Positions 9,356 through 17,326 of a DNA stretch of 64,000 nucleotides are shown in pieces. The position numbers were made by a program, and so were the translations under genes. The notes under the pieces were generated by a model. That model was given only the letters and a program-made list of their open reading frames with translations. It was not told the origin of the DNA and did not search any database. This DNA comes from Sphingomonas sp. S-NIH.Pt15_0812 (lineage in GTDB: Bacteria > Pseudomonadota > Alphaproteobacteria > Sphingomonadales > Sphingomonadaceae): positions 28,630-92,629 of the forward strand of contig NZ_QLJH01000016.1 of assembly GCF_003951315.1 (NCBI RefSeq), written 5' to 3'. Position 1 is the first letter of the stretch. Every line of letters begins with the position of its first letter.

Positions 9356-11152
9356 ATGACCGACACGCCCGCTCCCCGGCTTCGTTCCCGTGCGTGGTTC
9401 GACAATCCCGCCAATATCGACATGACGGCGCTGTACCTGGAGCGGTACCTGAACTTCGGCCTGTCGCTGGACGAGCTGCGGTCGGGCAAGCCGATCATCG
9501 GCATCGCCCAGACCGGCAGCGACCTCAGCCCCTGCAACCGCCACCATCTGGTGCTGGCCGAGCGGGTGCGCGAGGGCGTGCGTGAAGCGGGCGGCATCGT
9601 GCTGGAATTCCCGGTCCATCCGATCCAGGAGACCGGCAAGCGCCCGACCGCCGGCCTGGACCGCAACCTGGCCTATCTGGGCCTGGTCGAGACGCTTTAC
9701 GGCTATCCGCTCGACGGCGTGGTGCTGACGATCGGTTGCGACAAGACGACCCCGGCCTGTCTGATGGCGGCGGCGACGGTCAATATCCCGACGATCGCCC
9801 TGTCGGTCGGGCCGATGCTGAACGGCTGGCACAAGGGCGAGCGGACCGGCTCGGGCACCATCGTGTGGAAGGCGCGCCAGATGCTGGCGGCGGGCGAGAT
9901 CGACGATGCGGAGTTCATCCGCCTGGTCGCCAGCTCCGCGCCGTCGACCGGCTATTGCAACACCATGGGCACGGCGACGACGATGAACTCGCTGGCCGAG
10001 GCGCTGGGGATGCAGTTGCCCGGTTCGGCGGCGATCCCGGCACCCTATCGAGACCGCCAGGAGATTTCCTACCTGACCGGCAAGCGCATCGTCGAGATGG
10101 TGGCGGAGGATCTGAAGCCGTCCGACATCCTGACCAAGCCGGCCTTCCACAACGCGATCCGCGTCAACTCCGCGATCGGCGGTTCGACCAACGCGCCGAT
10201 CCACCTCGCGGCGATCGCGCGCCATATCGGCGTCGACCTGCCGATCAAGGATTGGGAGACCGAGGGGCACAAGGTGCCGCTGCTCGTCAACCTGCAGCCG
10301 GCCGGCGAATATCTGGGCGAGGATTTCTACCGTGCGGGCGGCGTGCCGGCGGTGGTCAGCCAGTTGATGCAGCATGGCCTGATCCATGAGGATGCGCTGA
10401 CCGTCAACGGCCGCACCATGGGCGACAATTGTCGCGACGTCGACATCGAGGACGAGAAGGTCATCCGTCCCTATGACACGCCGCTGAAGGAGGATGCCGG
10501 CTTCATCGTGCTGTCGGGCAATCTGTTCGACGCGGCGGTGATGAAGACCAGCGTGATCGGTCCCGAGTTCCGCGACCGCTATCTGAGCGACCCCAACGAC
10601 CCCGAAGCGTTCGAGGGGCCGGCGGTCGTGTTCGACGGGCCGGAGGACTATCATGCGCGGATCGACGATCCGTCGGTCGGCATCACGCCGGAGACGCTGC
10701 TGTTCATGCGCGGCGCCGGACCGATCGGTTATCCGGGGGCGGCGGAGGTCGTGAACATGCGGCCGCCGGCGTACCTCATCACCGAGGGCATCCATGCGCT
10801 GCCCTGCATCGGCGACGGCCGCCAGTCGGGCACCAGCGGCTCGCCGTCGATCCTGAACGCGAGCCCGGAAGCGGCGGCGATGGGTGGCCTGGCGCTGCTC
10901 AAGACCGGCGACCGGGTGCGCATCGACCTGCGCGCCGGCACCGCCAACGTCCTGATCCCCGACGCGGAGCTGGCCGAGCGCCGGGCGGCGCTGGAGGCGG
11001 CGGGCGGCTATGCCTATCCGGCCTCCCAGACCCCGTGGCAGGAGATCCAGCGATCGGTGGTCGGCCAGATGAACACCGGCGCGATCCTGGAGGGTGCGGA
11101 GAAGTACCAGCGCATCGCCCAGACCATGGGTCTGCCCCGCGACAACCATTAA
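9356..11152 (+). CDS. IlvD/Edd-family sugar-acid dehydratase (xylonate/arabinonate dehydratase type)
   Basis: 598 residues of the [2Fe-2S] IlvD/Edd dehydratase family, with the cluster cysteines C60 ('SDLSPCNRH'), C128 ('[10 protein letters not shown]') and C201 ('GYCNTMG'). The N-terminus '[24 protein letters not shown]' style and 'FPVHPI' are those of the Caulobacter XylD-like subgroup that dehydrates pentonates such as D-xylonate or L-arabinonate to 2-keto-3-deoxy acids. The C-terminus has '[26 protein letters not shown]'. It is followed by a lactonase gene and divergent from the semialdehyde dehydrogenase, which gives a consistent lactone to acid to keto-acid route. Which sugar acid is used cannot be settled from sequence. 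Confidence 0.88.
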   Translation: MTDTPAPRLRSRAWFDNPANIDMTALYLERYLNFGLSLDELRSGKPIIGIAQTGSDLSPCNRHHLVLAERVREGVREAGGIVLEFPVHPIQETGKRPTAGLDRNLAYLGLVETLYGYPLDGVVLTIGCDKTTPACLMAAATVNIPTIALSVGPMLNGWHKGERTGSGTIVWKARQMLAAGEIDDAEFIRLVASSAPSTGYCNTMGTATTMNSLAEALGMQLPGSAAIPAPYRDRQEISYLTGKRIVEMVAEDLKPSDILTKPAFHNAIRVNSAIGGSTNAPIHLAAIARHIGVDLPIKDWETEGHKVPLLVNLQPAGEYLGEDFYRAGGVPAVVSQLMQHGLIHEDALTVNGRTMGDNCRDVDIEDEKVIRPYDTPLKEDAGFIVLSGNLFDAAVMKTSVIGPEFRDRYLSDPNDPEAFEGPAVVFDGPEDYHARIDDPSVGITPETLLFMRGAGPIGYPGAAEVVNMRPPAYLITEGIHALPCIGDGRQSGTSGSPSILNASPEAAAMGGLALLKTGDRVRIDLRAGTANVLIPDAELAERRAALEAAGGYAYPASQTPWQEIQRSVVGQMNTGAILEGAEKYQRIAQTMGLPRDNH

Positions 11153-11160
11153 GGCGCAAA

Positions 11161-11198
11161 CGGACGGTGGCGGCTCGCATCGCGAGCGCCGCCGTCCG
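11161..11198 (+). terminator. Strong hairpin after the dehydratase gene
   Basis: Arms 11161-11178 and 11182-11198 pair over about 17 positions with one wobble and one bulged G, around a 3-nt loop. It begins 8 nt after the dehydratase stop. No T tract. It may partly terminate transcription before the lactonase gene. Confidence 0.6.
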
Positions 11199-11283
11199 CA
11201 ATCCGGGGCTCCGTCTCTCGCGGGATCACGGAAGAAGCTGTACAGGCCGCGACATGCAAGGCGGTCGAGAGGATGAGGGCAGG

Positions 11284-12153
11284 ATGACGGTGCGCAATGT
11301 CTGGTCGCTGGGTGCGACGCTGGGCGAGGGGCCGGTCTGGGATGCGCGCGACGCCGCGCTATGGTTCGTCGATATCAAGCAGCACCGGGTCCATCGCTTC
11401 GATCCCGCCGGCGGCGAGACGCGCAGCTTCGACGCGCCGGGCCAGGTCGGCTGGGTGTTGCCGGCGGCGGATGGCGGCTTCCTGGCGGGTTTGCAGACCG
11501 GCCTGCACCGCTTCGATCCTAAGAGCGGTGCGTTCACGCTGCTGACGGCGGTTGAGCCGGACCGGCCGGGCAACCGCCTGAACGACGCCACCGTCGCGGC
11601 GGACGGCGCGGTGTGGTTCGGCTCGATGGACGATGGCGAGACCGACGTGACCGGGCAGGTCTATCGCTTCCATGCCGGCACGCTGACGACCAGCACCATC
11701 CCGCCGGTGGTCATCACCAACGGTCCGGCGGTGTCGCCGGATGGCGGCACGCTCTATCATGTCGATACGCTCGGCCACACGATCCATGCGGTCCCGGTCG
11801 ATGGCGCGACCACCGGCACGCCGCGCCCGTTCGCGACGATCGATGCGGCGGACGGCTATCCCGATGGCGTGACCGTCGATGCGGAGGGGGGCGTCTGGGT
11901 CGGCCTATGGGGTGGCTGGTCGGCGCGCCGCTATGCGCCGGATGGGACGCTGGACCGGATCGTGCGTTTCCCGGTCGCCAACATCACCAAGGTGGCGTTC
12001 GGCGGCGACGACCTGCGCACCGGTTTCGCGACCAGCGCGAGCAAGGGCCTGTCCGACGAGGATCGCGCCGCCCAGCCCGAGGCCGGCAGCCTGTTCGCCT
12101 TCGACGTGGACGTGCCGGGCCGCGTCCTGCCGCTTGCTAGGATCGAGGGCTGA
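11284..12153 (+). CDS. SMP-30/gluconolactonase-family lactonase
   Basis: 289 residues of the six-bladed beta-propeller SMP-30/LRE family, which opens sugar lactones to aldonic acids using a divalent metal. Family features are 'LGEGPVWDARDAALWFVDI' (short form 'LGEGPVWD', with the metal-binding Glu), 'NRLNDATVAADGAVWFGSMD', 'GPAVSPDGGTLYHVDT' and 'YPDGVTVDAEGGVWVG' regions. The ATG at 11284 follows AGGGCAGG and matches the family N-terminus, while the open frame extends about 80 codons upstream without similarity. It lies downstream of the dehydratase and would feed it with acid. Likely a pentono- or galactonolactonase. Confidence 0.87.
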   Translation: MTVRNVWSLGATLGEGPVWDARDAALWFVDIKQHRVHRFDPAGGETRSFDAPGQVGWVLPAADGGFLAGLQTGLHRFDPKSGAFTLLTAVEPDRPGNRLNDATVAADGAVWFGSMDDGETDVTGQVYRFHAGTLTTSTIPPVVITNGPAVSPDGGTLYHVDTLGHTIHAVPVDGATTGTPRPFATIDAADGYPDGVTVDAEGGVWVGLWGGWSARRYAPDGTLDRIVRFPVANITKVAFGGDDLRTGFATSASKGLSDEDRAAQPEAGSLFAFDVDVPGRVLPLARIEG

Positions 12154-12209
12154 TCCAGGGGGCGGTGTCGTCAATCGCGATTGCGAACCGCCCCTCCCGC
12201 GTTGGCGGT

Positions 12210-12229
12210 GCTCCTGCGGAGGCAGGAGC
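12210..12229. repeat. Small intergenic hairpin (possible dispersed repeat)
   Basis: GCTCCTGC (12210-12217) and GCAGGAGC (12222-12229) form a perfect 8-bp stem with a GGAG loop in the 179-bp gap after the lactonase gene. Elements of this type recur between genes in sphingomonads, from general knowledge. Here it may also act as a terminator between convergent genes. Confidence 0.5.
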
Positions 12230-12332
12230 CCAGGGTTATGTGCTTCATAAGTCGTTGTCGCGTTTGGCCCTTGGCTCTTGCATGCGCGAGAGCTCAAGTC
12301 TTCCTAAGCTCATGCGCCCGCCGGTGATCGGG

Positions 12333-13562
12333 TCAAATCGCCTCCGTCAGGCCGGACGGCGGGACCAGTTCGGCTTTGGCGGCGATCGGGGAAGGGCGGG
12401 CTATCGCTGCCATGTCACTGATGGGCTGGGGCGGTGTCGGTTCGGTACGCGCGACATGGGCGCGGATGCCACCACCCGCCCGCTTGACCCCATAGGACTG
12501 GGTATCGGCGCGCTGGCTCAGTTCGTCGAGCGCGGTAGCCGTCAGACGGCCGGTCGCATAGCCGAGACTGAGGCCGACGCTGACCGGGGCGCCGCAATCG
12601 ATGTCGCAGGGCCGGGTCAGGGCATGATGGATGGCCTGGGCCAGGTGCGTGGTCGCGTCGCCGCCTGCCGGTTGAAGCAGGACGAACTCGTCGCCGCCGA
12701 TGCGGGCGGCGACCGTGCCCGCCGGGACAGTGGCCTGGATGCGCTTCGCCAGGAGCGCGAGCAGTCGGTCGCCCGCCAGATGCCCGAACGCGTCGTTGAC
12801 CGCCTTGAACCCATCGAGATCGAAGGCATGGACAGTGATCGTGCGATGCCCCTGAGCGTCCTCTAGCGCGAGCATCGTTTCGAACGCCTCGCGCAGGCCG
12901 AAGCGGTTGAACAGGCCGGTCAGTGGGTCCCTGCGGGCGAGCGTTTCCATCTCGAGCCGCAAGGTGACCGCCCGACGCGCCGTTTCATAGACGTAGGCGA
13001 TGCTCTGAAGCCCTGCGAAAAGAAAGATGATATAGACCGCTGCGACGATACGGTGCTCCGTGTCCAGAAGCGCCAAGGCCGCGGCGCTCGGAATGCCGGC
13101 GCTCATGATGGTGGCGACCGCGATGAAGGGCCGGATCGACACGCGGGAGATCACGCCCGCCGCATAACCATAGGCGATGCAGACCGGCACCAAGTCGAGC
13201 GCGACCTTCGGTAGGCCGAAGATGACCGCCGAATAGAAACCTAGCGAAAGGCCCACGGCGACCGCCGTCACCGCATGAAGTGCTTCGACCCGGCGCACGA
13301 TGCGGAGGGATGCATTGCGATAGGCTTTATGATGGCGCTGGTGATGCAGGATCGTCGCGATCCTGATGAGGGACGCGCTCACGCCGGTGACGGTGGCGGC
13401 CAGCATGAACGGGTCGGGGACGAGCGACAGGATATAGGAGCCCGTCGACAGGATCAGCCCACACAGGATAATCATCGGCGTGAGGTTGGCCGACAGCCCC
13501 TCGACAAGCTCCCGATAGACCGGCTCGGGTTCGTCCAACCGCAGGATTGCGCGCACTTCCAT
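12333..13562 (-). CDS. Membrane-anchored diguanylate cyclase (GGDEF protein)
   Basis: 409 residues. About residues 25-195 form several hydrophobic segments, a membrane sensor region not assigned to a named MASE family. A GGDEF domain follows: 'DPLTGLFNRFGLREAF', 'DLDGFKAVNDAFGHLAGD' and an intact active site 'GGDEF' at residues 289-293. The position of the inhibitory I-site (RxxD five residues before GGDEF) is 'TVAAR', so product inhibition is probably absent. The late helix that normally reads ADxALYxAKxxGR is altered ('RADTQSYGVKRAGGG'), followed by a Pro/Ala-rich tail of about 40 residues. Activity as a c-di-GMP synthase is likely but not certain. It separates the two groups of sugar-catabolic genes. 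Confidence 0.88.
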   Translation of the reverse strand: MEVRAILRLDEPEPVYRELVEGLSANLTPMIILCGLILSTGSYILSLVPDPFMLAATVTGVSASLIRIATILHHQRHHKAYRNASLRIVRRVEALHAVTAVAVGLSLGFYSAVIFGLPKVALDLVPVCIAYGYAAGVISRVSIRPFIAVATIMSAGIPSAAALALLDTEHRIVAAVYIIFLFAGLQSIAYVYETARRAVTLRLEMETLARRDPLTGLFNRFGLREAFETMLALEDAQGHRTITVHAFDLDGFKAVNDAFGHLAGDRLLALLAKRIQATVPAGTVAARIGGDEFVLLQPAGGDATTHLAQAIHHALTRPCDIDCGAPVSVGLSLGYATGRLTATALDELSQRADTQSYGVKRAGGGIRAHVARTEPTPPQPISDMAAIARPSPIAAKAELVPPSGLTEAI

Positions 13563-13643
13563 CTCTCCGCCATCGGACGATCGTCTATAGTATTGAATTA
13601 TCCTATAGCAGGTGAATGCGTTGGGTTAACATGTTCCGACGGA

Positions 13644-13661
13644 CACCTTCCCGGGAAGGTG
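13644..13661. repeat. 18-bp perfect palindrome
   Basis: CACCTTCCCGGGAAGGTG is fully self-complementary. It lies about 80 bp upstream of the cyclase gene and 170 bp before dgoK. It resembles the sufB-sufC hairpin at 3388 in core sequence. Role unknown: operator, repeat or RNA hairpin. The rest of 13563-13748 shows an AT-rich stretch near 13585-13610 that could hold the cyclase promoter. Confidence 0.5.
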
Positions 13662-13748
13662 CCGATGGCGTCATCTCGACACGCGCCCGGCCAGGATGCG
13701 GCCCTGATCGCGCAAGACGGCTAGCCGCTGGCATGCGGCCATTGATCG

Positions 13749-13843
13749 TATAAATCTGTCCGCTGGCCATGGCGCTCGCCGTCGTCGCGGTCTAGACGGC
13801 CTCTAGGTAAGAGAGGAAAGCACCCGGACCATGGCCAGCGGAC
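13749..13843 (+). promoter_or_regulatory. Structured leader that would sequester the dgoK start codon
   Basis: TATAAA (13749-13754) could be a -10 element with transcription starting near 13760; no good -35 was seen. GTCCGCTGGCCATGG (13758-13772) is the exact complement of CCATGGCCAGCGGAC (13829-13843), which contains the dgoK ATG. This 15-bp helix would enclose two smaller ones: CCGTC/GACGG (13779-13783 with 13795-13799) and CCTCT/AGAGG (13800-13804 with 13812-13816). The last would bury the Shine-Dalgarno AGAGGA. Together they form a three-helix junction that hides both translation signals. An alternative is a DNA operator, as CCGCTGGC also occurs at 13725-13732. Confidence 0.5.
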
Positions 13844-14706
13844 CGTTCATCGCCGTCGATTGGGGGACGACCAACCGGCGTGCCTGGCGGATCGAGGACG
13901 GCGTCGTCACCGCGCGGGAGCGCGACGGGAGGGGCGTCACCTCGGTGCCGGCCGATGGCTGGGACGCGGAAGTGGCGGGACTGCGTGCGCGGCTGGGCGA
14001 TCATCCGATGCTGCTGGCGGGCATGGTTGGCTCGACCATCGGCTGGCGCGAGGCGGCCTATGTGCCTGCTCCCGCCGGACTGGAGGACCTCGCCACCCAT
14101 TGGCTGGCGGTCGACGCCCGCACGGTGATCGTGCCGGGCCTGTCGACGGTGGCCGGCGGCCGTGGCGATGTGATGCGCGGCGAGGAGGTGCAATTGCTGG
14201 GCGCGGTCGCGGCCGGGCTGACGCCGGGCGACGCTGTGCTTTGCCAGCCGGGTACGCATTGCAAATGGGCGACGATGCGGGACGGCCGGGTCGATGGCTT
14301 CGTCACCGCGATGACCGGCGAGCTGTTCGCCCTGTTGCGCGGCGGTGGCATCCTCGCCGCGCAGCTGACGGGCGAGGTGGTGGCCGGCGCGGCGTTCGAG
14401 GCGGGCGTGGCGGAGGGACGCAGGCGCGACCTGCCCGCCGCCCTGTTCGGCATCCGCACGGCCAAGCTGCTCGGCCTGCGCGACGATCACGATGCACCCT
14501 CCTATGCCAGCGGGCTGCTGATCGGCGCGGATGTCGCCGCGCACCTGGCCGAGACGCCGGGCGCGATCGTCCATGTTCTGGCCGACCCGGTAATGGGCGG
14601 CCTCTATGCCTCCGCGATCCGGATATGCGGCGGCACGGCGGTGGTGGTCGACAGCCATGCCGCCTTCATCGCGGGGATCACCCGCCTCGGGAGTTTCCTG
14701 CCATGA
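13831..14706 (+). CDS. dgoK: 2-dehydro-3-deoxygalactonokinase
   Basis: 291 residues of the DgoK family, which phosphorylates 2-keto-3-deoxygalactonate with ATP in the De Ley-Doudoroff route of galactose oxidation. The N-terminal phosphate loop is 'IAVDWGTTNRRAWR', and the family motif 'LCQPGTHCKWATM' and 'YASGLLIGADV' are present. The ATG at 13831 lies 12-15 nt after GAGGAAAG. The stop overlaps the start of the aldolase (ATGA), so the two are coupled. The upstream leader looks able to fold over the start codon. Confidence 0.93.
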   Translation: MASGPFIAVDWGTTNRRAWRIEDGVVTARERDGRGVTSVPADGWDAEVAGLRARLGDHPMLLAGMVGSTIGWREAAYVPAPAGLEDLATHWLAVDARTVIVPGLSTVAGGRGDVMRGEEVQLLGAVAAGLTPGDAVLCQPGTHCKWATMRDGRVDGFVTAMTGELFALLRGGGILAAQLTGEVVAGAAFEAGVAEGRRRDLPAALFGIRTAKLLGLRDDHDAPSYASGLLIGADVAAHLAETPGAIVHVLADPVMGGLYASAIRICGGTAVVVDSHAAFIAGITRLGSFLP

Positions 14707-15329
14707 CCGACTTCGCCTCCGCTTTCGCGCGTTGCCCCCTGGTGGCGATCCTGCGCGGCGTCCGCCCCGATGAGGTCGAGCCGATCGGCGAGGAACTGGT
14801 CGCCGCCGGCTTCACGCTGATCGAGGTGCCGATGAACTCGCCCGAGCCGCTCGACAGCGTCGCACGCCTGGCCCGGCGTTTTGGTGATGGGGCGATGATC
14901 GGCGCGGGCACCGTGCTGGATGTCGAGACGGTCACCCAGGTGCGTGATGCGGGGGGCCGGATGATCATCTCGCCCAATACCGATGTCGATGTGATCGCGG
15001 CGACGGCGGCGGCGGGCATGGCGTCGCTGCCCGGCTATTTCACCCCGTCCGAGGCCTTTGCCGCGCTCAAGGCGGGGGCTAGCGCGCTCAAGCTCTTCCC
15101 CGCCGAGGCCGCCTCGCCGGCCGTGCTGAAGGCGCAGCGCGCGGTGCTGCCGCGATCCGTGCCGGTGCTGGTGGTCGGCGGCGTCGCGCCCGACACCATG
15201 GCGCCGTGGCGCGCGGTGGGGGCGGACGGCTTCGGACTGGGATCGGCCCTGTACAAACCCGGCATGACGGCGGCCGAGGTCGGGGCGGCTGCGCGCGCCT
15301 TTGTGGCGGCGCTCGGCCGATCCGAGTGA
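14703..15329 (+). CDS. dgoA: 2-dehydro-3-deoxy-6-phosphogalactonate aldolase
   Basis: 208 residues of the KDPG/KDPGal class I aldolase family, a TIM barrel that splits KDPGal into pyruvate and glyceraldehyde 3-phosphate. The substrate-binding Glu and Arg are in 'CPLVAILRGVRPDE' and 'FTLIEVPMNSPEP'. The Schiff-base lysine is in 'ASALKLFPAEA'. The ending 'GADGFGLGSALYKPG' is typical. It overlaps dgoK by 4 nt at its start and the next gene by 4 nt at its end (GTGA). Confidence 0.94.
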   Translation: MTDFASAFARCPLVAILRGVRPDEVEPIGEELVAAGFTLIEVPMNSPEPLDSVARLARRFGDGAMIGAGTVLDVETVTQVRDAGGRMIISPNTDVDVIAATAAAGMASLPGYFTPSEAFAALKAGASALKLFPAEAASPAVLKAQRAVLPRSVPVLVVGGVAPDTMAPWRAVGADGFGLGSALYKPGMTAAEVGAAARAFVAALGRSE

Positions 15330-15706
15330 CGCGACCGGGCGAGCGGGTGAAGATCTTCTTCGACGGCGGCCTGCGCCCGGAGGGCATGGAATATGCGTTG
15401 GTCTGTCGCGGCGAGCGTCGCGTGCGGCAGGGCCTGGGGCCGGGCACCAGCATGACCGCCGAATGGCTGGCCCTGCTCGCCGCCACGCACTGGGCGCTGG
15501 CGCTTGGCGAGCCGGCGGTGTTGGTCGGCGACTCGGCGGCGGTGATCGCCCAGGCGCGTGGCCGGGTGCCGGCGCGAGGCGATCACGCGGCGCATCTGGC
15601 GGAATGGCGGGCGCTGGTGGCGGATGGACCGAGGCCGGCGCTGCGGCAGGTCAAGCGTGCGCAGAACCTGGCGGGTATCGCGCTGGACCGCCTGCCGGGG
15701 CGGTAG
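15326..15706 (+). CDS. RNase HI-like fold protein
   Basis: 126 residues from GTG 15326, or 119 from GTG 15347. The RNase H fold is seen in 'VKIFFDGGLRPEGMEYAL' (first Asp), 'MTAEWLALLAATHWAL' (Glu), 'AVLVGDSAAVIAQARG' (Asp) and a C-terminal 'NLAGIALDRLPG' that could supply the last acidic residue. All four catalytic carboxylates are therefore plausible. It overlaps the aldolase stop by GTGA and so is probably cotranslated with the sugar genes, although its role (RNA-DNA hybrid cleavage or another RNase H-like task) has no clear link to them. Confidence 0.75.
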   Translation: MTRPGERVKIFFDGGLRPEGMEYALVCRGERRVRQGLGPGTSMTAEWLALLAATHWALALGEPAVLVGDSAAVIAQARGRVPARGDHAAHLAEWRALVADGPRPALRQVKRAQNLAGIALDRLPGR

Positions 15707-15743
15707 GCTTCTGGAGCCCGATGACACGACCTTGATGTAGGAT

Positions 15744-15821
15744 CGTCATTGCGAGCGCAGCGAAGCAATCCAGGGCGTCACGCGCGCGGGCATGGATTGC
15801 ATCGCTGCGCTCGCAATGACG
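15744..15821. repeat. REP-like inverted repeat, 28-bp arms
   Basis: The arms 15744-15771 and 15794-15821 are complementary at 27 of 28 positions with a 22-nt loop. The arm core CATTGCGAGCGCAGCGAAG is a well-known dispersed repeat type in bacterial chromosomes. It fills most of the gap between the RNase H-like gene and the small gene at 15872. Probably a non-autonomous REP element and possibly a bidirectional terminator. Confidence 0.85.
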
Positions 15822-15871
15822 GCTTGGGGCGACCCGCTCTAGCTGGCGCGTTCGGTCGGCTTCAGCCCATG

Positions 15872-16069
15872 TTACGGCAAGGCATTGGCCAGCGCCGCCA
15901 GGTCGGCGGCGTTGACCGGCTGCCCCACCGCGTCCGTCACGCCCGCATGGGCCGGCGTCGCCCCGTCACCGGAGGCGAAGCCGGCGACATCCACCGCCAT
16001 CCAGATGATCCCCGCCGCCCATAGCAAGGCGAACCAGCGGCTGCGGAAGATGCGGGGCGAGGGGAGCAT
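15872..16069 (-). CDS. Small membrane protein, unknown function
   Basis: 65 residues. A basic start ('RIFRSRWFALLWAAGIIWMAV') leads into one hydrophobic segment (about residues 10-30), followed by a Gly/Ala-rich extracytoplasmic tail ending 'AADLAALANALP'. The reading matches local codon usage. It lies 97 nt downstream of nrdB on the same strand. No family recognised; it could be a chance frame. Confidence 0.5.
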   Translation of the reverse strand: MLPSPRIFRSRWFALLWAAGIIWMAVDVAGFASGDGATPAHAGVTDAVGQPVNAADLAALANALP

Positions 16070-16166
16070 GACCCCCGCTATGCGCCGGCGATCCTTGCCA
16101 AGGTCTTGACGAAGCCGGGAACGGGCGCGCGGCGATCACCTCGCCACGCGCTTAATCCGCCGGATA

Positions 16167-17228
16167 TTACTCCGCCGCGACGCCGGACGAGCCGAACATG
16201 TCAGTCATCTCGCCGGCCGAGGCATCCTCATTGGCGGGCTTGCTGCTCTTGGCCTTCTGGCGCGTGTCGAAGGCATCCCACACGTCGTTCCACTGGCCGC
16301 GCGTCGCCGCCTTGGAATATTCGGTCGCCCGCGTCTCGAAGAAATTGGCGTGCTCGACGCCGTTCAGCAGCGGCGTCAGCCAGGGCAGGGGATGCTCGTC
16401 GATCATGTAGATCGGCTTCAGGCCGAGCTGGCCCAGACGCCAGTCGGCGATGTAGCGGATATACTTCTTGATCTCCTTGGGCGTCATGCCGTTCACCGGG
16501 CCCATCTCGAACGCCAGGTCGATGAAGTTATCCTCCAGCCGGATCGTCGTCTGGCAGACATCGGCGATGTCGTCCTTCACCGCGCGCGTCAGGCACTGGC
16601 GCTCCTTGGTGAAGGCATGGAAGAGCTGGATGATCCCCTCGCAATGGAGGCTCTCGTCGCGCACCGACCAGGTGACGATCTGGCCCATGCCCTTCATCTT
16701 GTTGAAGCGCGGGAAGTTCATCAGCATCGCAAAGGAGGCGAAGAGCTGCACGCCCTCGGTGAAGCCGCCGAACATCGCCAGCGTGCGGGCGATATCCTCG
16801 TCATTGTCGACGCCGAAGCGCTGGAGATAGTCGTGCTTGTCCTTCATCTCCGCATATTCGAGGAAGGCGCCATATTCGCTCTCGGGCATGCCGATCGTGT
16901 CGAGCAGATGGCTGTAGGCGGCGATGTGCACCGTCTCCATGTTGCTGAAGGCGGTCAGCATCATCTTGATCTCGGTCGGCTTGAACACCCGGCCATATTT
17001 CTCGTGATAGCAGTCCTGCACCTCGACATCCGCCTGGGTGAAGAATCGGAAGATCTGGGTCAGCAGGTTGCGCTCGTGATCGGACAGCTTCTGTGCCCAA
17101 TCGCGGCAATCCTCGCCCAGCGGCACCTCTTCGGGCAGCCAGTGGAGCTGCTGCTGGCGCTTCCAGAAATCGAACGCCCAAGGGTATTCGAACGGCTTGT
17201 ACTGCTTTGACGCGGCGAGAAGGGACAT
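16167..17228 (-). CDS. nrdB: Class Ia ribonucleotide reductase, beta subunit
   Basis: 353 residues of the R2 ferritin-like family, which houses the diiron-tyrosyl radical needed for deoxynucleotide synthesis. Conserved ligand segments include 'FTQADVEVQDCYHEKYGRVF', 'SNMETVHIAAYSHLLDTIG' (short forms 'FTQADVEVQDCY' and 'NMETVHIAAYSHLL'), 'WSVRDESLHCEGI' and 'IRLEDNFIDLAFEMG'. The C-terminus has the acidic tail ('EMTDMFGSSGVAAE') that docks onto the alpha subunit. The ATG follows AAGGAACTC on the minus strand. The alpha subunit is 3 kb upstream on the same strand, beyond several unrelated genes. Confidence 0.96.
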   Translation of the reverse strand: MSLLAASKQYKPFEYPWAFDFWKRQQQLHWLPEEVPLGEDCRDWAQKLSDHERNLLTQIFRFFTQADVEVQDCYHEKYGRVFKPTEIKMMLTAFSNMETVHIAAYSHLLDTIGMPESEYGAFLEYAEMKDKHDYLQRFGVDNDEDIARTLAMFGGFTEGVQLFASFAMLMNFPRFNKMKGMGQIVTWSVRDESLHCEGIIQLFHAFTKERQCLTRAVKDDIADVCQTTIRLEDNFIDLAFEMGPVNGMTPKEIKKYIRYIADWRLGQLGLKPIYMIDEHPLPWLTPLLNGVEHANFFETRATEYSKAATRGQWNDVWDAFDTRQKAKSSKPANEDASAGEMTDMFGSSGVAAE

Positions 17229-17290
17229 GGAGAGTTCCTTAATGAAATCAGATGTATGAAATGGAAATGGAGGCGCTACGCCAGGTGCTC

Positions 17291-17318
17291 TTGCTGAAAA
17301 CCGGACGTAGCTTATAGA
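17291..17318 (+). promoter_or_regulatory. Candidate promoter of the glycosyltransferase gene
   Basis: TTGCTG (17291-17296), a 16-bp spacer and TATAGA (17313-17318) precede the ATG at 17327 by 8 nt. With a start near 17325 the mRNA would be leaderless. No Shine-Dalgarno sequence is visible, which supports this. Confidence 0.5.
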
Positions 17319-17326
17319 GTTGCTTC

